DNA of 46,548 nt from Mediterranea sp. (in: CFB group bacteria) (GCA_031261785.1 JAISIZ010000059.1:1-46548); one strand, 5' to 3'. Shown: positions 1 through 8,729, counted from the first letter of the stretch. A program made the numbers and translations. Notes: a model not told the origin generated them from the sequence alone.

Positions 1-195
1 CTTCTGCTCCTCACTAATCAATGCAACCCTATCCTTATACCCTTGCTTTTCGGGACTCCAATGATTGGGATTGATGGATAGCTCGCTGGCAACTTTCAAA
101 TCCTTGTTGCCATCCCTTAAACGGAAGTAGATTGTCGCCTGACTATCCGTATCATTCTTCTTTGCTGCCTTGCGCAGGAGTGCTGAAACCTTCAT
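1..195 (-). CDS. Site-specific tyrosine recombinase, N-terminal part (cut by window edge)
   Basis: The 65 visible codons begin MKVSALLRKAAKKNDT and continue with a strand-rich stretch (ATIYFRLRDGNKDLKVA) followed by SINPNHWSPEKQGYKD. This is the pattern of the arm-type DNA-binding domain that opens Bacteroidota tyrosine recombinases of phage, conjugative-transposon and shufflon types. The catalytic domain lies outside the window, so activity cannot be judged. The start is supported by a -7 box 27 bp upstream. The gene points away from the tRNA-Ala 370 bp to its right, and the spacer between them is much more AT-rich than the rest of the window. An integrase beside a tRNA 3' end is typical of an integrated element; that reading is inference. 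Confidence 0.75.
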   Translation of the reverse strand, partial: MKVSALLRKAAKKNDTDSQATIYFRLRDGNKDLKVASELSINPNHWSPEKQGYKDRVALISEEQK

Positions 196-221
196 ATAAT
201 GCTTCTTTTAGTGGTTCGCTG

Positions 222-229
222 CAAAGATA
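222..229 (-). promoter_or_regulatory. -7 promoter box of the recombinase gene
   Basis: On the minus strand this reads TATCTTTG, a perfect match to the Bacteroidota -7 consensus TAnnTTTG, 27 bp upstream of the recombinase ATG. I saw no convincing -33 TTG at the usual spacing. Confidence 0.55.
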
Positions 230-406
230 GGCATTTGTTCCCAAATTGTTCCCAGCCATCCTGAATTTATTTCAATCAAACTAAATAAGATTAAAGGATG
301 TGATAGAATAAAATATCTAATTATCAGCTATATACATTCTAATACGCATGATTTACAACGGTTTGCAGAATGATTAAAATTCACTATTTCAATCTCGGGT
401 CTGGGT

Positions 407-451
407 ACTACAAATCCCCGGATAATCAGCGATTATCCGGGGATTTGTAGT
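407..451. repeat. Perfect 21-bp inverted repeat with 3-bp spacer
   Basis: The arms at 407-427 and 431-451 are perfect reverse complements around the spacer AGC; the core is ATCCCCGGATAATC. It lies between the recombinase gene and tRNA-Ala. It has no T-run on either side, so it is a poor intrinsic terminator. It could be a recombinase or excisionase site, or the hairpin end of an element. The surrounding 196-520 holds no gene that I can support. Confidence 0.7.
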
Positions 452-520
452 TATCGGACGTACTAAAAGTGTACTTTTCGGACTGACTCGTACAATATTA
501 TGGTCGCTTCTATGCAGAAT

Positions 521-562
521 ACGAGGAAAGGGAAGCAGATTACTCCGCTTCCCTTTCCTCGT
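521..562 (-). terminator. Hairpin just downstream of tRNA-Ala
   Basis: The 16-bp arms at 521-536 and 547-562 are perfectly complementary with a 10-nt loop. They start two bases past the tRNA 3' end, on the downstream side for the minus strand. The position suggests a transcript end or processing hairpin for the tRNA. There is no U-run after it, so termination is not certain. Confidence 0.55.
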
Positions 563-563
563 G

Positions 564-637
564 TGGAGCGTATCGGACTCGAACCGATCACCTCGACACT
601 GCCAGTGTCGCGCTCTAGCCAGATGAGCTAACGCCCC
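564..637 (-). tRNA. tRNA-Ala (anticodon GGC)
   Basis: On the minus strand a full cloverleaf can be folded. The acceptor GGGGCGT pairs with ACGCTCC (one G-U), the D-arm is GCTC/GAGC, and the anticodon stem CGACA/TGTCG closes the loop CTGGCAG with anticodon GGC. The T-arm is ATCGG/CCGAT with loop TTCGAGT, and the discriminator base is A. CCA is not encoded. The anticodon GGC reads GCC/GCU codons (alanine). A -7 box lies 47 bp upstream. Confidence 0.95.
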
Positions 638-683
638 GCGCATATTTTCGGACAATTTTAGAGATTATCCCGTTTTGGTGGCG

Positions 684-691
684 CAAATATA
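684..691 (-). promoter_or_regulatory. -7 promoter box of tRNA-Ala
   Basis: The minus strand reads TATATTTG (TAnnTTTG), 47 bp upstream of the tRNA 5' end. It forms a divergent promoter pair with the ruvC box at 715-722. Confidence 0.6.
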
Positions 692-714
692 AGGCTATAT
701 TCTGAAATAATTGC

Positions 715-722
715 TATGTTTG
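715..722 (+). promoter_or_regulatory. -7 promoter box of ruvC
   Basis: TATGTTTG matches TAnnTTTG and lies 66 bp upstream of the ruvC start, giving a leader of about 60 nt that contains a small hairpin at 743-758. Confidence 0.6.
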
Positions 723-735
723 CCGAGAAAATGAT

Positions 736-758
736 AAAAAAAGGCGGAATGTTCCGCC
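736..758 (-). terminator. Intrinsic-terminator-like hairpin reading toward the tRNA
   Basis: GGCGGA and TCCGCC (743-748 and 753-758) close a 4-nt loop. On the minus strand the stem is followed directly by seven Ts (positions 742 to 736), the classical shape of an intrinsic terminator for leftward transcription. It lies in the ruvC leader, with no leftward gene to its right, so it may block antisense transcription from ruvC/pulA into the tRNA. It could also act as a leader hairpin of the ruvC mRNA. Confidence 0.45.
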
Positions 759-788
759 AAAACCTATCGATAACTCGTTAAATAAGCG

Positions 789-1451
789 ATGATACAACCT
801 GTAAAGGAGAAAATTATATTAGGCATCGACCCAGGAACTACCATCATGGGATACGGTGTGTTGCGCATACGGGGCACCAAACCCGAGATGGTGGCCATGG
901 GTATCATCGACCTGCGGAAATTCGCCAACCACTACCTCAAACTGCGCCACATACACCAGCGCGTGCTTAGCATCATCGAGAGCTACCTGCCCGACGAGCT
1001 GGCCATCGAAGCGCCATTCTTCGGGAAAAACGTGCAATCCATGCTCAAGTTGGGAAGGGCGCAAGGCGTAGCCATGGCCGTGGCCCTGAGCCGGGACATC
1101 CCCATCACCGAATACGCGCCGCTGAAAATCAAGATGGCCATCACCGGCAACGGACAAGCTTCCAAGGAACAGGTGGCCGACATGCTGCAACGCATGCTCC
1201 ATTTCCCCAAGGACGACATGCCCGCGTTCATGGACGCCACAGACGGACTGGCCGCCGCCTACTGCCACTTTTTGCAGATGGGGCGGCCCACCGTGGAAAA
1301 GGGATGCCGAAGCTGGAAAGAGTTCGCCACCAAGAATGCCGATAGAATAAACCAAAGAGGAAACAATCTACCCCAACCCAACCATACAACCAATGAGAAA
1401 GAAGATCTGGTCGCCACTCACGGCGACACTGATGGCGATAATCATGAATAG
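789..1451 (+). CDS. ruvC: Holliday junction resolvase RuvC
   Basis: RuvC cuts Holliday junctions delivered by the RuvAB branch-migration motor in recombinational repair. The acidic catalytic set is visible: D14 in GIDPGT, E74 in AIEAPFFG, and D149/D152 in [13 protein letters not shown]. The Gly-rich start [14 protein letters not shown] is the family signature. At 220 residues it is about 30 longer than usual; the extra part is the hydrophilic tail after [10 protein letters not shown], which is encoded by sequence that overlaps the start of the pullulanase gene by 59 nt. The start follows a -7 box at 715-722. I am sure of the family. The natural C-terminus is also certain unless there is a sequencing error near 1350-1450. 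Confidence 0.93.
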   Translation: MIQPVKEKIILGIDPGTTIMGYGVLRIRGTKPEMVAMGIIDLRKFANHYLKLRHIHQRVLSIIESYLPDELAIEAPFFGKNVQSMLKLGRAQGVAMAVALSRDIPITEYAPLKIKMAITGNGQASKEQVADMLQRMLHFPKDDMPAFMDATDGLAAAYCHFLQMGRPTVEKGCRSWKEFATKNADRINQRGNNLPQPNHTTNEKEDLVATHGDTDGDNHE

Positions 1452-3408
1452 CTGCGCCAACCAAGGGCATAAGGAATACGCTTCCTACGAGCAGTATCCC
1501 ACACCTCGGGGCGAGAGCCTGACGGAGATGGAATACCGTAGAGACACCACCCGCTTCACTCTCTGGGCACCCACAGCCGAAGAGGTGCGCGTGAGGATTT
1601 ACGACGAAGGCGACGGCGGGGAAACCATACAAATCGCCAAGCTGCTCCCGCACGACGACGGCACTTGGACCACCGAAGTGGCGGGCGACCTCGCGGGCAA
1701 GTTTTATACCTTCAACGTGAAGATCGACCAGCAATGGCAAGGCCCCACGCCAGGCATCAGCGCCCGGGCCGTCGGCGTGAACGGCAAGCGGGGAGCCATC
1801 ATCGACTGGGACACCACCAACCCCGAAGGATGGGGTGACGACCGACGACCGCCCGTCGCCTCCGCAAACGACATGACGGTGATCTACGAGATGCACCATC
1901 GCGACTTCTCCATCAGTCCGTCGGCGGGTATCAGGAACAGAGGGAAATTCGCCGCTCTCACCGAGCGGGGAACACGAAGCCCCGAAGGCCTCGCCACCGG
2001 TATCGACCACCTCGTGGAACTGGGCGTCACGCACGTGCACTTGCTGCCCTCGTTCGACTTCGCCTCTATCGACGAGACACGCTTGGCCGACAACCGCTAC
2101 AACTGGGGCTACGACCCGCAAAACTACAACGTGCCCGACGGCTCATATGCCACCAACCCCTACGACCCCGCCACACGCATACGCGAGTTCAAGCTCATGG
2201 TGCAAGCCCTCCACCGCGCCGGCATACGCGTCGTCATGGACGTGGTGTACAACCACACAGCCAGCCTCGATGGCAGCAATTTCGAGCGCACCGTGCCCGG
2301 ATACTTCTACCGCCACAAGGCCGACGGCACGCCTGCCAACGGCTCGGGATGCGGCAACGAGACCGCCTCCGAACGGGCAATGGTACGACGCTTCATGGTC
2401 GAATCGGTGAGCTATTGGGCAAGGGAATATCACATCGACGGCTTCAGGTTCGACCTCATGGGCGTACACGACATCGCAACGATGAACGCCATCCGCCAAG
2501 CCCTCACGCGAATCGATCCCACCATCTGCCTCTATGGCGAAGGATGGGCGGCCGAAGCCCCTTCCTATCCAGCCGATTCATTGGCCATGAAAGCCAACGT
2601 GGCGCGGATGCCCGGCATAGCCGTCTTCTCCGACGAGTTGCGCGATGGCCTCTGCGGCCCCGTGAGCAAACCTGCCGAGGGAGGATTCCTCGCGGGAACG
2701 CCAGGCTGCGAGATGAGTGTGATGTTTGGCATCGCGGGAGCCATACGGCATCCGCAAATCGACATGGATTCCGTGAACTATACCCAAGTGGCGTGGGCTG
2801 CGCAACCTACGCAGATGATCGCCTACGTCTCCTGCCACGACAACCTCTGCCTGGCCGACCGCCTACGAGCCTCCCTGCCGCGAGCCACGCCCGAGGAACT
2901 GACACGCCTCGACAAGCTGGCGCAGACCGTAGTGCTCACCTCGCAAGGCACGCCCTTCATCTTTGCCGGCGAGGAGGTGGCACGCAGCAAGCAAGGCGTG
3001 GAGAACAGCTACCAAAGTCCCGACGCGGTGAACGCCATCGACTGGCACACCCTTGCCACACAAGCCGACCTGAATGCCTATTACCGAGGATTGATAGCCC
3101 TCCGCAAGGCACATCCCGCCTTCCGCCTTGGCGACGCCGAGCTGGTGCGCCAATATCTCGAGTTCCTGCCCACCGACGGGACTGGCCTCATCGCCTTCCG
3201 ACTGAAAGATAATGCCGGAGGCGACACCTGGAACAACATCATCGTAGCCTTCAACGCACGTACCACAAACGCACGCCTCGCCGTACCTGTTGGAAAATAC
3301 ACCGTGGTATGCAAGGAAGGTGCCATCAATCCCGACGGACTGGGCACTTATACTGGCGAAGAAGCGATTGTAGCCCCGCAATCCGCGCTAATCATGCACG
3401 GTAATTAG
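1393..3408 (+). CDS. pulA: Type I pullulanase-like GH13 lipoprotein
   Basis: This enzyme should hydrolyse alpha-1,6 branch links in pullulan, starch or glycogen fragments. A short lipoprotein signal ends at C21 (MNSC), so the enzyme is membrane-anchored. A CBM48-like domain ([18 protein letters not shown], about residues 50-140) precedes a GH13 barrel. The pullulanase hallmark YNWGYDP is near residue 236 and region I (MDVVYNHT) near 281. The nucleophile is D354 (GFRFDLMG), the acid/base is E383 (GEGW), and region IV is SCHDN near 480. Length (671 aa) fits Bacteroidota type I pullulanases. Its start lies inside ruvC in another frame. No other starch-utilisation genes are nearby, so it may act in housekeeping glycogen or starch metabolism. 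Confidence 0.92.
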   Translation: MRKKIWSPLTATLMAIIMNSCANQGHKEYASYEQYPTPRGESLTEMEYRRDTTRFTLWAPTAEEVRVRIYDEGDGGETIQIAKLLPHDDGTWTTEVAGDLAGKFYTFNVKIDQQWQGPTPGISARAVGVNGKRGAIIDWDTTNPEGWGDDRRPPVASANDMTVIYEMHHRDFSISPSAGIRNRGKFAALTERGTRSPEGLATGIDHLVELGVTHVHLLPSFDFASIDETRLADNRYNWGYDPQNYNVPDGSYATNPYDPATRIREFKLMVQALHRAGIRVVMDVVYNHTASLDGSNFERTVPGYFYRHKADGTPANGSGCGNETASERAMVRRFMVESVSYWAREYHIDGFRFDLMGVHDIATMNAIRQALTRIDPTICLYGEGWAAEAPSYPADSLAMKANVARMPGIAVFSDELRDGLCGPVSKPAEGGFLAGTPGCEMSVMFGIAGAIRHPQIDMDSVNYTQVAWAAQPTQMIAYVSCHDNLCLADRLRASLPRATPEELTRLDKLAQTVVLTSQGTPFIFAGEEVARSKQGVENSYQSPDAVNAIDWHTLATQADLNAYYRGLIALRKAHPAFRLGDAELVRQYLEFLPTDGTGLIAFRLKDNAGGDTWNNIIVAFNARTTNARLAVPVGKYTVVCKEGAINPDGLGTYTGEEAIVAPQSALIMHGN

Positions 3409-3526
3409 TGATTAGCGATTAGTGATTGGTTCACCACAGATTACACGGATTCGCGCAGATTATTTTGTTGGCATAAGTATTAAGCTGGCACCCCGCTGTG
3501 GGGTGAGGGAAACTAATCGCTAATCA
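3409..3526. repeat. Convergent intergenic region framed by a 15-bp inverted repeat
   Basis: The sequence TGATTAGCGATTAGT (3409-3423) recurs inverted at 3512-3526. The two copies touch the stop codons of the convergent pulA and the small membrane protein gene. Between them are a half copy of a dispersed repeat (CACAGATTACACGGATTCGC, 3434-3453; see 18177 and 46350) and a small hairpin, CACCCC/GGGGTG (3489-3505). Together they could act as a bidirectional transcript end. Confidence 0.6.
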
Positions 3527-3874
3527 TTATTCCTTCCCTTCTTCTTGCGGAATGCGGAAAGCGGTGTAGAGCTGGAGCACGGCGGCGATGGTGAGGCAAG
3601 CTATCCACTCGTTGCCGTGGGTGAAGAACATGAAGGCTCCGGTGAGCACCAACGCCAGCGCACCGAAGAGGCGTTGCGTACGGAGACGTTTCAGTGTCTT
3701 GTTGGGCGTACGGAAAGGGAGATTGAATTGCGCCAACGCCACGCAGCCGGCGCCGATGGTATATAGGTAGGGAGCGTACACCCAACCCGTAACGTACACG
3801 GCCGCACCCACGAGCACCAGCACGGCGCCCACGGCGAACAAGGCCGAAAGGAAAGAGACGGCGGGCTTATTCAT
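3527..3874 (-). CDS. Small four-helix membrane protein of unknown function
   Basis: The 115-residue protein is almost entirely hydrophobic, with about four membrane segments (roughly residues 8-29, 32-48, 69-87 and 89-107) and an acidic tail, PQEEGKE. I do not recognise a functional family. Its start overlaps the stop of the FtsB/DivIC gene by four bases (ATGA), so the two are translationally coupled. A role at the inner membrane linked to cell division or envelope biogenesis is possible but unproven. Confidence 0.75.
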   Translation of the reverse strand: MNKPAVSFLSALFAVGAVLVLVGAAVYVTGWVYAPYLYTIGAGCVALAQFNLPFRTPNKTLKRLRTQRLFGALALVLTGAFMFFTHGNEWIACLTIAAVLQLYTAFRIPQEEGKE

Positions 3875-4173
3875 GGGTTGTCCTCAAAAACATAAATGTC
3901 TTCGTCGGGCTTCTTCATCATGTACTTCTCGCGGGCCACCTTCTCCATGGCGTCGGGATTGGTCTTCAGCTCGTTCAGGCGACGGGTGCTCTCGTCGTAG
4001 TCGGCGCGGTACTTGACAATCTCCTCGCGCAAGGAGTTGATCTCCCTGCTGTAGCCCATGCGACGCACCAAGCTGTTATCGTCGAGGAAGACGATAAGGA
4101 TACCGAACGCGACGATAGTGATGACATATTTATGCCGCCCCAAGAAATTCCATACGCTACCAAGCTTGCTCAT
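3871..4173 (-). CDS. FtsB/DivIC-type septum formation initiator
   Basis: This 100-residue bitopic protein has a short basic cytoplasmic start, one membrane helix (about 15-33, YVITIVAFGILIVFLDD) and a periplasmic coiled coil (SLREEIVKYRADYDESTRRL). It ends with the DivIC-family pattern DAMEKVAREKYMMKKPDEDIY. Proteins of this type bridge FtsQ/DivIB and FtsL in the divisome and help activate septal peptidoglycan synthesis. The downstream gene overlaps by ATGA. A near-consensus -7 box lies 33 bp upstream. Family assignment is firm; the FtsB versus DivIC name is a matter of convention. Confidence 0.9.
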   Translation of the reverse strand: MSKLGSVWNFLGRHKYVITIVAFGILIVFLDDNSLVRRMGYSREINSLREEIVKYRADYDESTRRLNELKTNPDAMEKVAREKYMMKKPDEDIYVFEDNP

Positions 4174-4205
4174 GATGAATCGACGTTATTTTGGTGATAC
4201 AGCCG

Positions 4206-4213
4206 CGAAGATA
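4206..4213 (-). promoter_or_regulatory. -7-like box of the ftsB/divIC operon
   Basis: The minus strand reads TATCTTCG, one base from TAnnTTTG, 33 bp upstream of the start. The same TATCTTCG variant recurs before higB, the 27.9-kb gene and the GHL10 gene, so it is probably a genuine variant in this organism. Confidence 0.45.
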
Positions 4214-4288
4214 GAGATTAAATTAAGAATGGAGAATTAAAAATTGAAAAATACATGCCACGTGCGGAGACATTCACCATTTAATGAC

Positions 4289-4296
4289 TACTTTTG
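4289..4296 (+). promoter_or_regulatory. -7 promoter box of dnaX
   Basis: TACTTTTG matches TAnnTTTG and lies 41 bp before the ATG at 4337. The open frame continues upstream to an ATG at 4244, but that start would precede the promoter; the box therefore supports 4337. Confidence 0.6.
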
Positions 4297-4336
4297 CGGG
4301 AATAACAAGAATCAGAAAACACCCGAAGAAAGAAGT

Positions 4337-6190
4337 ATGGAGAACTACATCGTCTCGGCGCGCAAGTACCGTCCCACCACCTTCGATTCCGTGGTAGGTC
4401 AACGGGCGCTCACCACTACGCTGAAAAATGCCATTGCCACCCACAAACTGGCACACGCTTATCTCTTTTGCGGCCCGCGCGGAGTGGGAAAGACCACCTG
4501 CGCACGTATCTTCGCGAAGACCATCAACTGCCTGCACCTCACGCCCGACGGCGAGGCGTGCAACGCGTGCGAATCCTGCGTGGCTTTCAACGAGCAACGC
4601 TCGTACAACATACACGAGCTGGACGCGGCGTCCAACAACTCGGTGGACGATATCCGCCAGCTCACCGAGCAGGTGCGCATCCCCCCGCAGATAGGCGCCT
4701 ACAAGGTGTACATCATCGACGAGGTACACATGCTCTCGACGAATGCCTTCAACGCGTTCCTCAAGACGCTCGAGGAACCCCCACGCCACGCCATCTTCAT
4801 ACTCGCCACCACCGAGAAATATAAGATACTGCCCACCATCCTGTCGCGCTGCCAGATCTACGACTTCAACCGCATCAGCGTGGACGACACCGTGGCGCAT
4901 CTGGCCCGCGTGGCCGCCAAGGAGGGTATCACCTCCGAACCCGAGGCGCTCAACGTCATCGCCATGAAGGCCGACGGCGGAATGCGTGACGCGCTTTCTA
5001 TCTTCGACCAGGTGGTGAGCTTCACCGGAGGGCACATCACCTACCAAAGCGTCATCGAGAACCTCAACGTGCTCGACTATGAGTATTACTTCCGCCTCAC
5101 CGACCTCTTGCTGGCCGGCCAGGTGGGCGACGCCCTGCTGCTCTTCAACGAAGTGTTGAACAAAGGATTCGACGGCAGCCATTTCATCAACGGGCTGGCC
5201 TCGCACTTCCGCGACTTGCTGGTGAGCCGCGACGCCTCCACACTGCCTCTGCTCGAAGTGGGAGCCAGCATCCGCCTACGCTACCAGGAGCAGGCGGTGA
5301 AGTGTCCGCCACCCTTCTTGTACAAGGCGATAAAGCTATGCAACGACTGCGACCTGAACTACCGCGTCAGCAAGAACAAACGCCTACTGGTGGAACTCAC
5401 CCTGATACAAGTAGCGCAGCTCACCACCGGCAACGACGACAGCGGCACTGGCGGGCATGGCCCTAAGAAGAGCCTGCAACCCGTATTCACCGCACAAACG
5501 ACGCAGACGCAAGTCACCCCGCAGCCTGTCGCGCGACAAACCGCGGCGCAACAACCAGCCGCACAGCCGCAAGTCACGCAACAACCAACCACACAACAAC
5601 CAACCACGCAACAACCAGTCGATCGGGCACAAGCCGCGCAGCCACAAGTCGCCCCAACCGCGACCACGCTATTCGCTCCCGTAGAGAAGAAGGAGCGAAC
5701 CGTTGTAGACAGAGGCTCACTCGGCGTATCCATCTCGCTATCCGTACCGTCGGTGCCCACATCTCCCGCCCAGACCACATCCGCCGTCGCCCCGTCATCC
5801 CCAGCGGCTTCAGCGCCCGAAGAGGATCGCGCTTTCGACCAATCCGCCCTCATGCGCTATTGGATGGAGTACGCCAATCGGTTACCTCAGGAGCAAACGG
5901 CCATCGCGTCCAAGATGGCGGTGCTCCACCCCGTGTTGCTCCCCGATTCCACCACGTTCGAGATAGTGGCCGAAAACGATATCGTGGCCAAAGACTTCAC
6001 CGCCCTCATCCCCGAGTTGCGACCCTTCTTGCGCGAACGGCTGAAAAACAGCAAGGTGGAAATGAAGGTACGCATCAGCGAAGAGAAGGCGACAATCGCC
6101 GTGACTCGTCCCCAGAAGTTCCACCTGATGGCCCAGAAGAACTCCGCGCTGACGCAACTCAAGAAAGAATTTGGGCTGGAATTCGATTAA
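4337..6190 (+). CDS. dnaX: DNA polymerase III subunit gamma/tau
   Basis: This is the clamp-loader ATPase of the replisome. The frame opens with MENYIVSARKYRPTTFDSVVGQ, the standard DnaX start. Walker A is GPRGVGKTT (residues 45-53), followed by a zinc-binding Cys cluster (CNACESC) and Walker B DEVHM. Sensor motifs ILATTEKYKILPTILSRC come next. After about residue 370 there is a low-complexity linker rich in Gln, Thr and Pro with repeated QQPTT units (DNA 5500-5660). A conserved C-terminal tau-like domain follows, ending QLKKEFGLEFD. Length (618 aa) fits Bacteroidales DnaX. The start was chosen from the promoter at 4289 and the conserved N-terminus. It ends overlapping the convergent maf gene by four bases. 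Confidence 0.95.
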   Translation: MENYIVSARKYRPTTFDSVVGQRALTTTLKNAIATHKLAHAYLFCGPRGVGKTTCARIFAKTINCLHLTPDGEACNACESCVAFNEQRSYNIHELDAASNNSVDDIRQLTEQVRIPPQIGAYKVYIIDEVHMLSTNAFNAFLKTLEEPPRHAIFILATTEKYKILPTILSRCQIYDFNRISVDDTVAHLARVAAKEGITSEPEALNVIAMKADGGMRDALSIFDQVVSFTGGHITYQSVIENLNVLDYEYYFRLTDLLLAGQVGDALLLFNEVLNKGFDGSHFINGLASHFRDLLVSRDASTLPLLEVGASIRLRYQEQAVKCPPPFLYKAIKLCNDCDLNYRVSKNKRLLVELTLIQVAQLTTGNDDSGTGGHGPKKSLQPVFTAQTTQTQVTPQPVARQTAAQQPAAQPQVTQQPTTQQPTTQQPVDRAQAAQPQVAPTATTLFAPVEKKERTVVDRGSLGVSISLSVPSVPTSPAQTTSAVAPSSPAASAPEEDRAFDQSALMRYWMEYANRLPQEQTAIASKMAVLHPVLLPDSTTFEIVAENDIVAKDFTALIPELRPFLRERLKNSKVEMKVRISEEKATIAVTRPQKFHLMAQKNSALTQLKKEFGLEFD

Positions 6191-6768
6191 ATCTTTTTCA
6201 GCTCCCCGTACAGTTTCTGTATGGGCAATCCCATGATGTTGTAGAAGCTGCCGCGTATGGATCTCACGCCGACGTAGCCTATCCATTCCTGGATGCCGTA
6301 GGCTCCGGCCTTGTCGAGCGGGTGGTAATGGTCGACGTAGTACGCGATTTCCTCTTCCGAGAGCGTGTCGAACAGCACGTCGGAAGTGGCGGTGAAGCTG
6401 CGTTGCCACTCGGTGGTGGTGAGGCAGACACCGGTAAACACTTGGTGCTCGCGTGCGGAGAGACGCCGGAGCATGGCCATCGCGTCGTCGCTGTCGCGGG
6501 GCTTTCCGAGCACCTGTCCGTCCAGCCAGACGATGGTGTCGGCGGTAATGAGCAACTGTCCGGGACGCATCAGGGAGCGATAGGCGGCGGCTTTCTCGCG
6601 GGCAATGTATTCGGGGATATCCGCTCCAGCGAGCGTGTCGGGGTAAGCTTCGTCCACGTCGGGGAGCGTGCGTACCTCGTACTCCACGCCCAGCCCGGCG
6701 AGCAACTCCTTGCGGCGCGGGGAGTTGGAAGCCAGTATCACTTGGTATTTCCTTAAATTTTCTAACAT
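6187..6768 (-). CDS. maf: Maf family nucleotide pyrophosphatase
   Basis: Maf proteins hydrolyse non-canonical or modified nucleoside triphosphates (house-cleaning) and have been linked to septum inhibition. Family motifs are all present: ILASNSPRRKELL (10-22), ITADTIV with the catalytic Asp near residue 76, LGKP, and the C-terminal DKAGAYGIQE and NIMGLP. At 193 residues it has the normal length. It is the last gene of a leftward run, nitroreductase - DUF2520 - kdsC - maf, with a 51-bp gap after kdsC. The YhdE-like (dTTP/UTP) versus YceF-like specificity was not resolved. Confidence 0.92.
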   Translation of the reverse strand: MLENLRKYQVILASNSPRRKELLAGLGVEYEVRTLPDVDEAYPDTLAGADIPEYIAREKAAAYRSLMRPGQLLITADTIVWLDGQVLGKPRDSDDAMAMLRRLSAREHQVFTGVCLTTTEWQRSFTATSDVLFDTLSEEEIAYYVDHYHPLDKAGAYGIQEWIGYVGVRSIRGSFYNIMGLPIQKLYGELKKI

Positions 6769-6819
6769 TGTATCTCGTTCGCTTTTATCGGAGGTTCCGC
6801 TCTTCTCTCCACGTTGTCA

Positions 6820-7341
6820 TCACCATCCGAAAGCATCGCCGGTCATCCATTTGCCTTGCGCCTTGAGCACCTGCTCAATCACGTCGCGGGCGCAGCCGTA
6901 TCCGCCGTCGCGGTGCGAGATGTAGCTCGCCTCGGCACGTACCTCGGGAGCGGCGTCGTGCGGGCAGCACGGCAATCCGCAGGTGCGCAGCACCTCAATG
7001 TCGGGCACGTCGTCGCCCATATAGGCGATCTGTCCGTCGGTCAGTCCGTGCTTGTCGCGAAAGTCTCGATAGTCGTGGATCTTCACGGCCGATCCCATGT
7101 AGATGTCCTTCACGCCCAACGCTTCGAAGCGCACGCGCACGGCTTCCGTCCGTCCGCCGGTGATGATTCCTATCCGCAAGCCTTGCTTCGCGGCCAGTTG
7201 TATGGCATATCCGTCCTTGATGTTGACGGTGCGCATCGGCTCGCCCGATGGATGCAGCTGCACGGTGGTGGCGCTAAGCACGCCGTCGACGTCGAACACG
7301 ATGGCGCGTATGTCTGCCAGGGGATAGTTAATGGTGCTCAT
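6820..7341 (-). CDS. kdsC: 3-deoxy-D-manno-octulosonate 8-phosphate phosphatase (KdsC-type HAD)
   Basis: KdsC dephosphorylates KDO-8-phosphate in the lipopolysaccharide inner-core pathway in the cytoplasm. The HAD motif I is FDVDGVL with D17 and D19, motif II is ITGG, and the late motif MGDDVPD is near residue 110. The sequence lacks a cap domain and is 173 residues, as expected for tetrameric KdsC. The frame overlaps the upstream DUF2520 gene by 14 bp, so the two are coupled. Motifs such as [12 protein letters not shown] and GVKDIYMG are typical of the subfamily, which argues against a generic HAD phosphatase. Confidence 0.9.
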   Translation of the reverse strand: MSTINYPLADIRAIVFDVDGVLSATTVQLHPSGEPMRTVNIKDGYAIQLAAKQGLRIGIITGGRTEAVRVRFEALGVKDIYMGSAVKIHDYRDFRDKHGLTDGQIAYMGDDVPDIEVLRTCGLPCCPHDAAPEVRAEASYISHRDGGYGCARDVIEQVLKAQGKWMTGDAFGW

Positions 7342-8155
7342 GGATGCTTTGGGTGAGGAGTTGGTAAAGGTCGTGCAAGGCGGGGTCGTCGGCCAGCATG
7401 GCGAGATGGCTGTCTATCACCTGTCGGTCGCGGCGCACGGCAGGACCTGTCTGCGCGTCGTGCGGGGGGAGGTCGTGCACCTTGCGCGCCGTTTCGTCGA
7501 TGAGTGGCAGCATGACGTCGAAAGGCAGGTCACACTTATGCAGCAACTCGGCCGCCAAGGCATACATGTGATTGGTGAAGTTGCTGATGAACACGGCGGC
7601 CAGGTGCAGGCACTTGCGTTGGTCGGAACTGGCCTCGCCCACCTTGGCCGAGAGCGTGGAGGCGATGGCGCGGAGCAGTGCCGTGTCGTCGGGCGAGTTG
7701 GCTTCCACGAAGATGGGAATCTCCCGGAAATCCACCTCACGCCCCTTGCTGAAGGTTTGCAGGGGATAGATCACGCCGTAGCGCGTCGCGTTGTTTTCCC
7801 ACACGCTCATGGGTAGGCTGCCTGCGGTGTGCACCATCAGGGCGTCGTTTTTCCCGGCCACGATACGCGGGAGCAGGTCGGGCCAGGTCTCGTCTTTCAA
7901 CGCCACGATATAGAGTTGTCCGCGCGTGGAGAGTTCGGACAGGTCGGTGGTGTAGTCGGCCTCCACTTTCTTGGCCAGCGTGGCGGCAGCCTCCTCGGTG
8001 CGGCTATATACCTGCGCCACGCGGAACCCTTTGCGATAGAGGGCCACGGCCAGGTTGGTGGCCAGGTTGCCCGCGCCAACGAGTACGATCTGCGTGTCCT
8101 CGATGCTTCGTTTGCGGGTTTTCTTTTCGGCGGGCGGGGTTGTTGTTGCCATCAC
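7328..8155 (-). CDS. Rossmann-like / DUF2520 dehydrogenase-family protein
   Basis: The N-terminal half is a Rossmann fold with the dinucleotide motif [16 protein letters not shown] (about 24-39), like the F420-dependent NADP reductase/ProC superfamily. The C-terminal half (about 150-265: [28 protein letters not shown]) is the helical DUF2520 domain. The substrate is not known for the family. It overlaps kdsC by 14 bp, and its ATG codons at 8155 and 8152 overlap the stop of the nitroreductase, so it belongs to one operon. The first ATG is taken as the start; the second would shorten the protein by one residue. Confidence 0.85.
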   Translation of the reverse strand: MMATTTPPAEKKTRKRSIEDTQIVLVGAGNLATNLAVALYRKGFRVAQVYSRTEEAAATLAKKVEADYTTDLSELSTRGQLYIVALKDETWPDLLPRIVAGKNDALMVHTAGSLPMSVWENNATRYGVIYPLQTFSKGREVDFREIPIFVEANSPDDTALLRAIASTLSAKVGEASSDQRKCLHLAAVFISNFTNHMYALAAELLHKCDLPFDVMLPLIDETARKVHDLPPHDAQTGPAVRRDRQVIDSHLAMLADDPALHDLYQLLTQSIHEHH

Positions 8156-8691
8156 TCTTTTCCTCCGTATTTATTAATATGTACCTTTTCCCATTTCAGC
8201 TGTTCCTCGTCGAAGGGTTTGCGCTCCGCGCCTTTGTGCCCGACGGCGATGACGCAGAGCACTTCGAGTGGCGAGGGAATATCCAGCAAGGCGCGGATGA
8301 AGTCGCTGGCCAGTGTCCCGGCGGGAGTGGTACGTTCATGTATCTGCGACCAGCAGCTGCCCAGCCCGAGGTCCTCGGCCTGCAGTTGTATCATGATGGC
8401 GGCAATAGAAGCGTCTTCCACCCACGCTTCGCTCACCGACGGGTCTGCGGCCACGACGATGGCAAGTGGCGCCTCGGCGATGAACGCCGCGCCATGTTCC
8501 TTGCAATGGGCGAGGATGTCAAGTGTCTGTTTCTCGTCCACCACCACGAACTGCCACGGGGTTTTACCCTTCGACGAAGGCGCCATCAGGCCTGCCTTCA
8601 GTAGGGTCACTACTTCTTCTTGTGTCAATTCCTTGTCAGTAAATCTGCGCGTACTGTGGCGTCGCTTGATCAATTCGTTTAAATCTATCAT
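8152..8691 (-). CDS. Nitroreductase family FMN oxidoreductase
   Basis: The 179-residue protein has the nitroreductase pattern: LIKRRHSTRRFTDKEL near the N-terminus (the Arg-rich FMN-binding site), LLKAGLMAPSSKGKTPWQFVVV, and GLGSCWSQIHER. Such enzymes reduce nitro compounds or quinones with NAD(P)H and FMN; the physiological substrate is unknown. The frame extends upstream to 8724, but the -7 box at 8722-8729 overlaps that codon. The start at 8691 (MIDLNELIKRRHS) is therefore chosen. First gene of the operon that runs on to DUF2520, kdsC and probably maf. Confidence 0.9.
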   Translation of the reverse strand: MIDLNELIKRRHSTRRFTDKELTQEEVVTLLKAGLMAPSSKGKTPWQFVVVDEKQTLDILAHCKEHGAAFIAEAPLAIVVAADPSVSEAWVEDASIAAIMIQLQAEDLGLGSCWSQIHERTTPAGTLASDFIRALLDIPSPLEVLCVIAVGHKGAERKPFDEEQLKWEKVHINKYGGKE

Positions 8692-8721
8692 GTTTCTTGC
8701 TTTTGATAACGTTTGAGGCCA

Positions 8722-8729
8722 CAAACTTA
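8722..8729 (-). promoter_or_regulatory. -7 promoter box of the nitroreductase-kdsC operon
   Basis: The minus strand reads TAAGTTTG (TAnnTTTG), 30 bp upstream of the chosen start. The mazG promoter carries the same octamer. Confidence 0.6.

Noticed and set aside
389..655. Minus-strand frame between the recombinase gene and ruvC
   Set aside because: It overlaps tRNA-Ala, the tRNA hairpin and the 21-bp inverted repeat, so it is not a gene.
4244..4336. Upstream start for dnaX
   Set aside because: The -7 box at 4289 lies inside this extension and the conserved DnaX beginning is at 4337.
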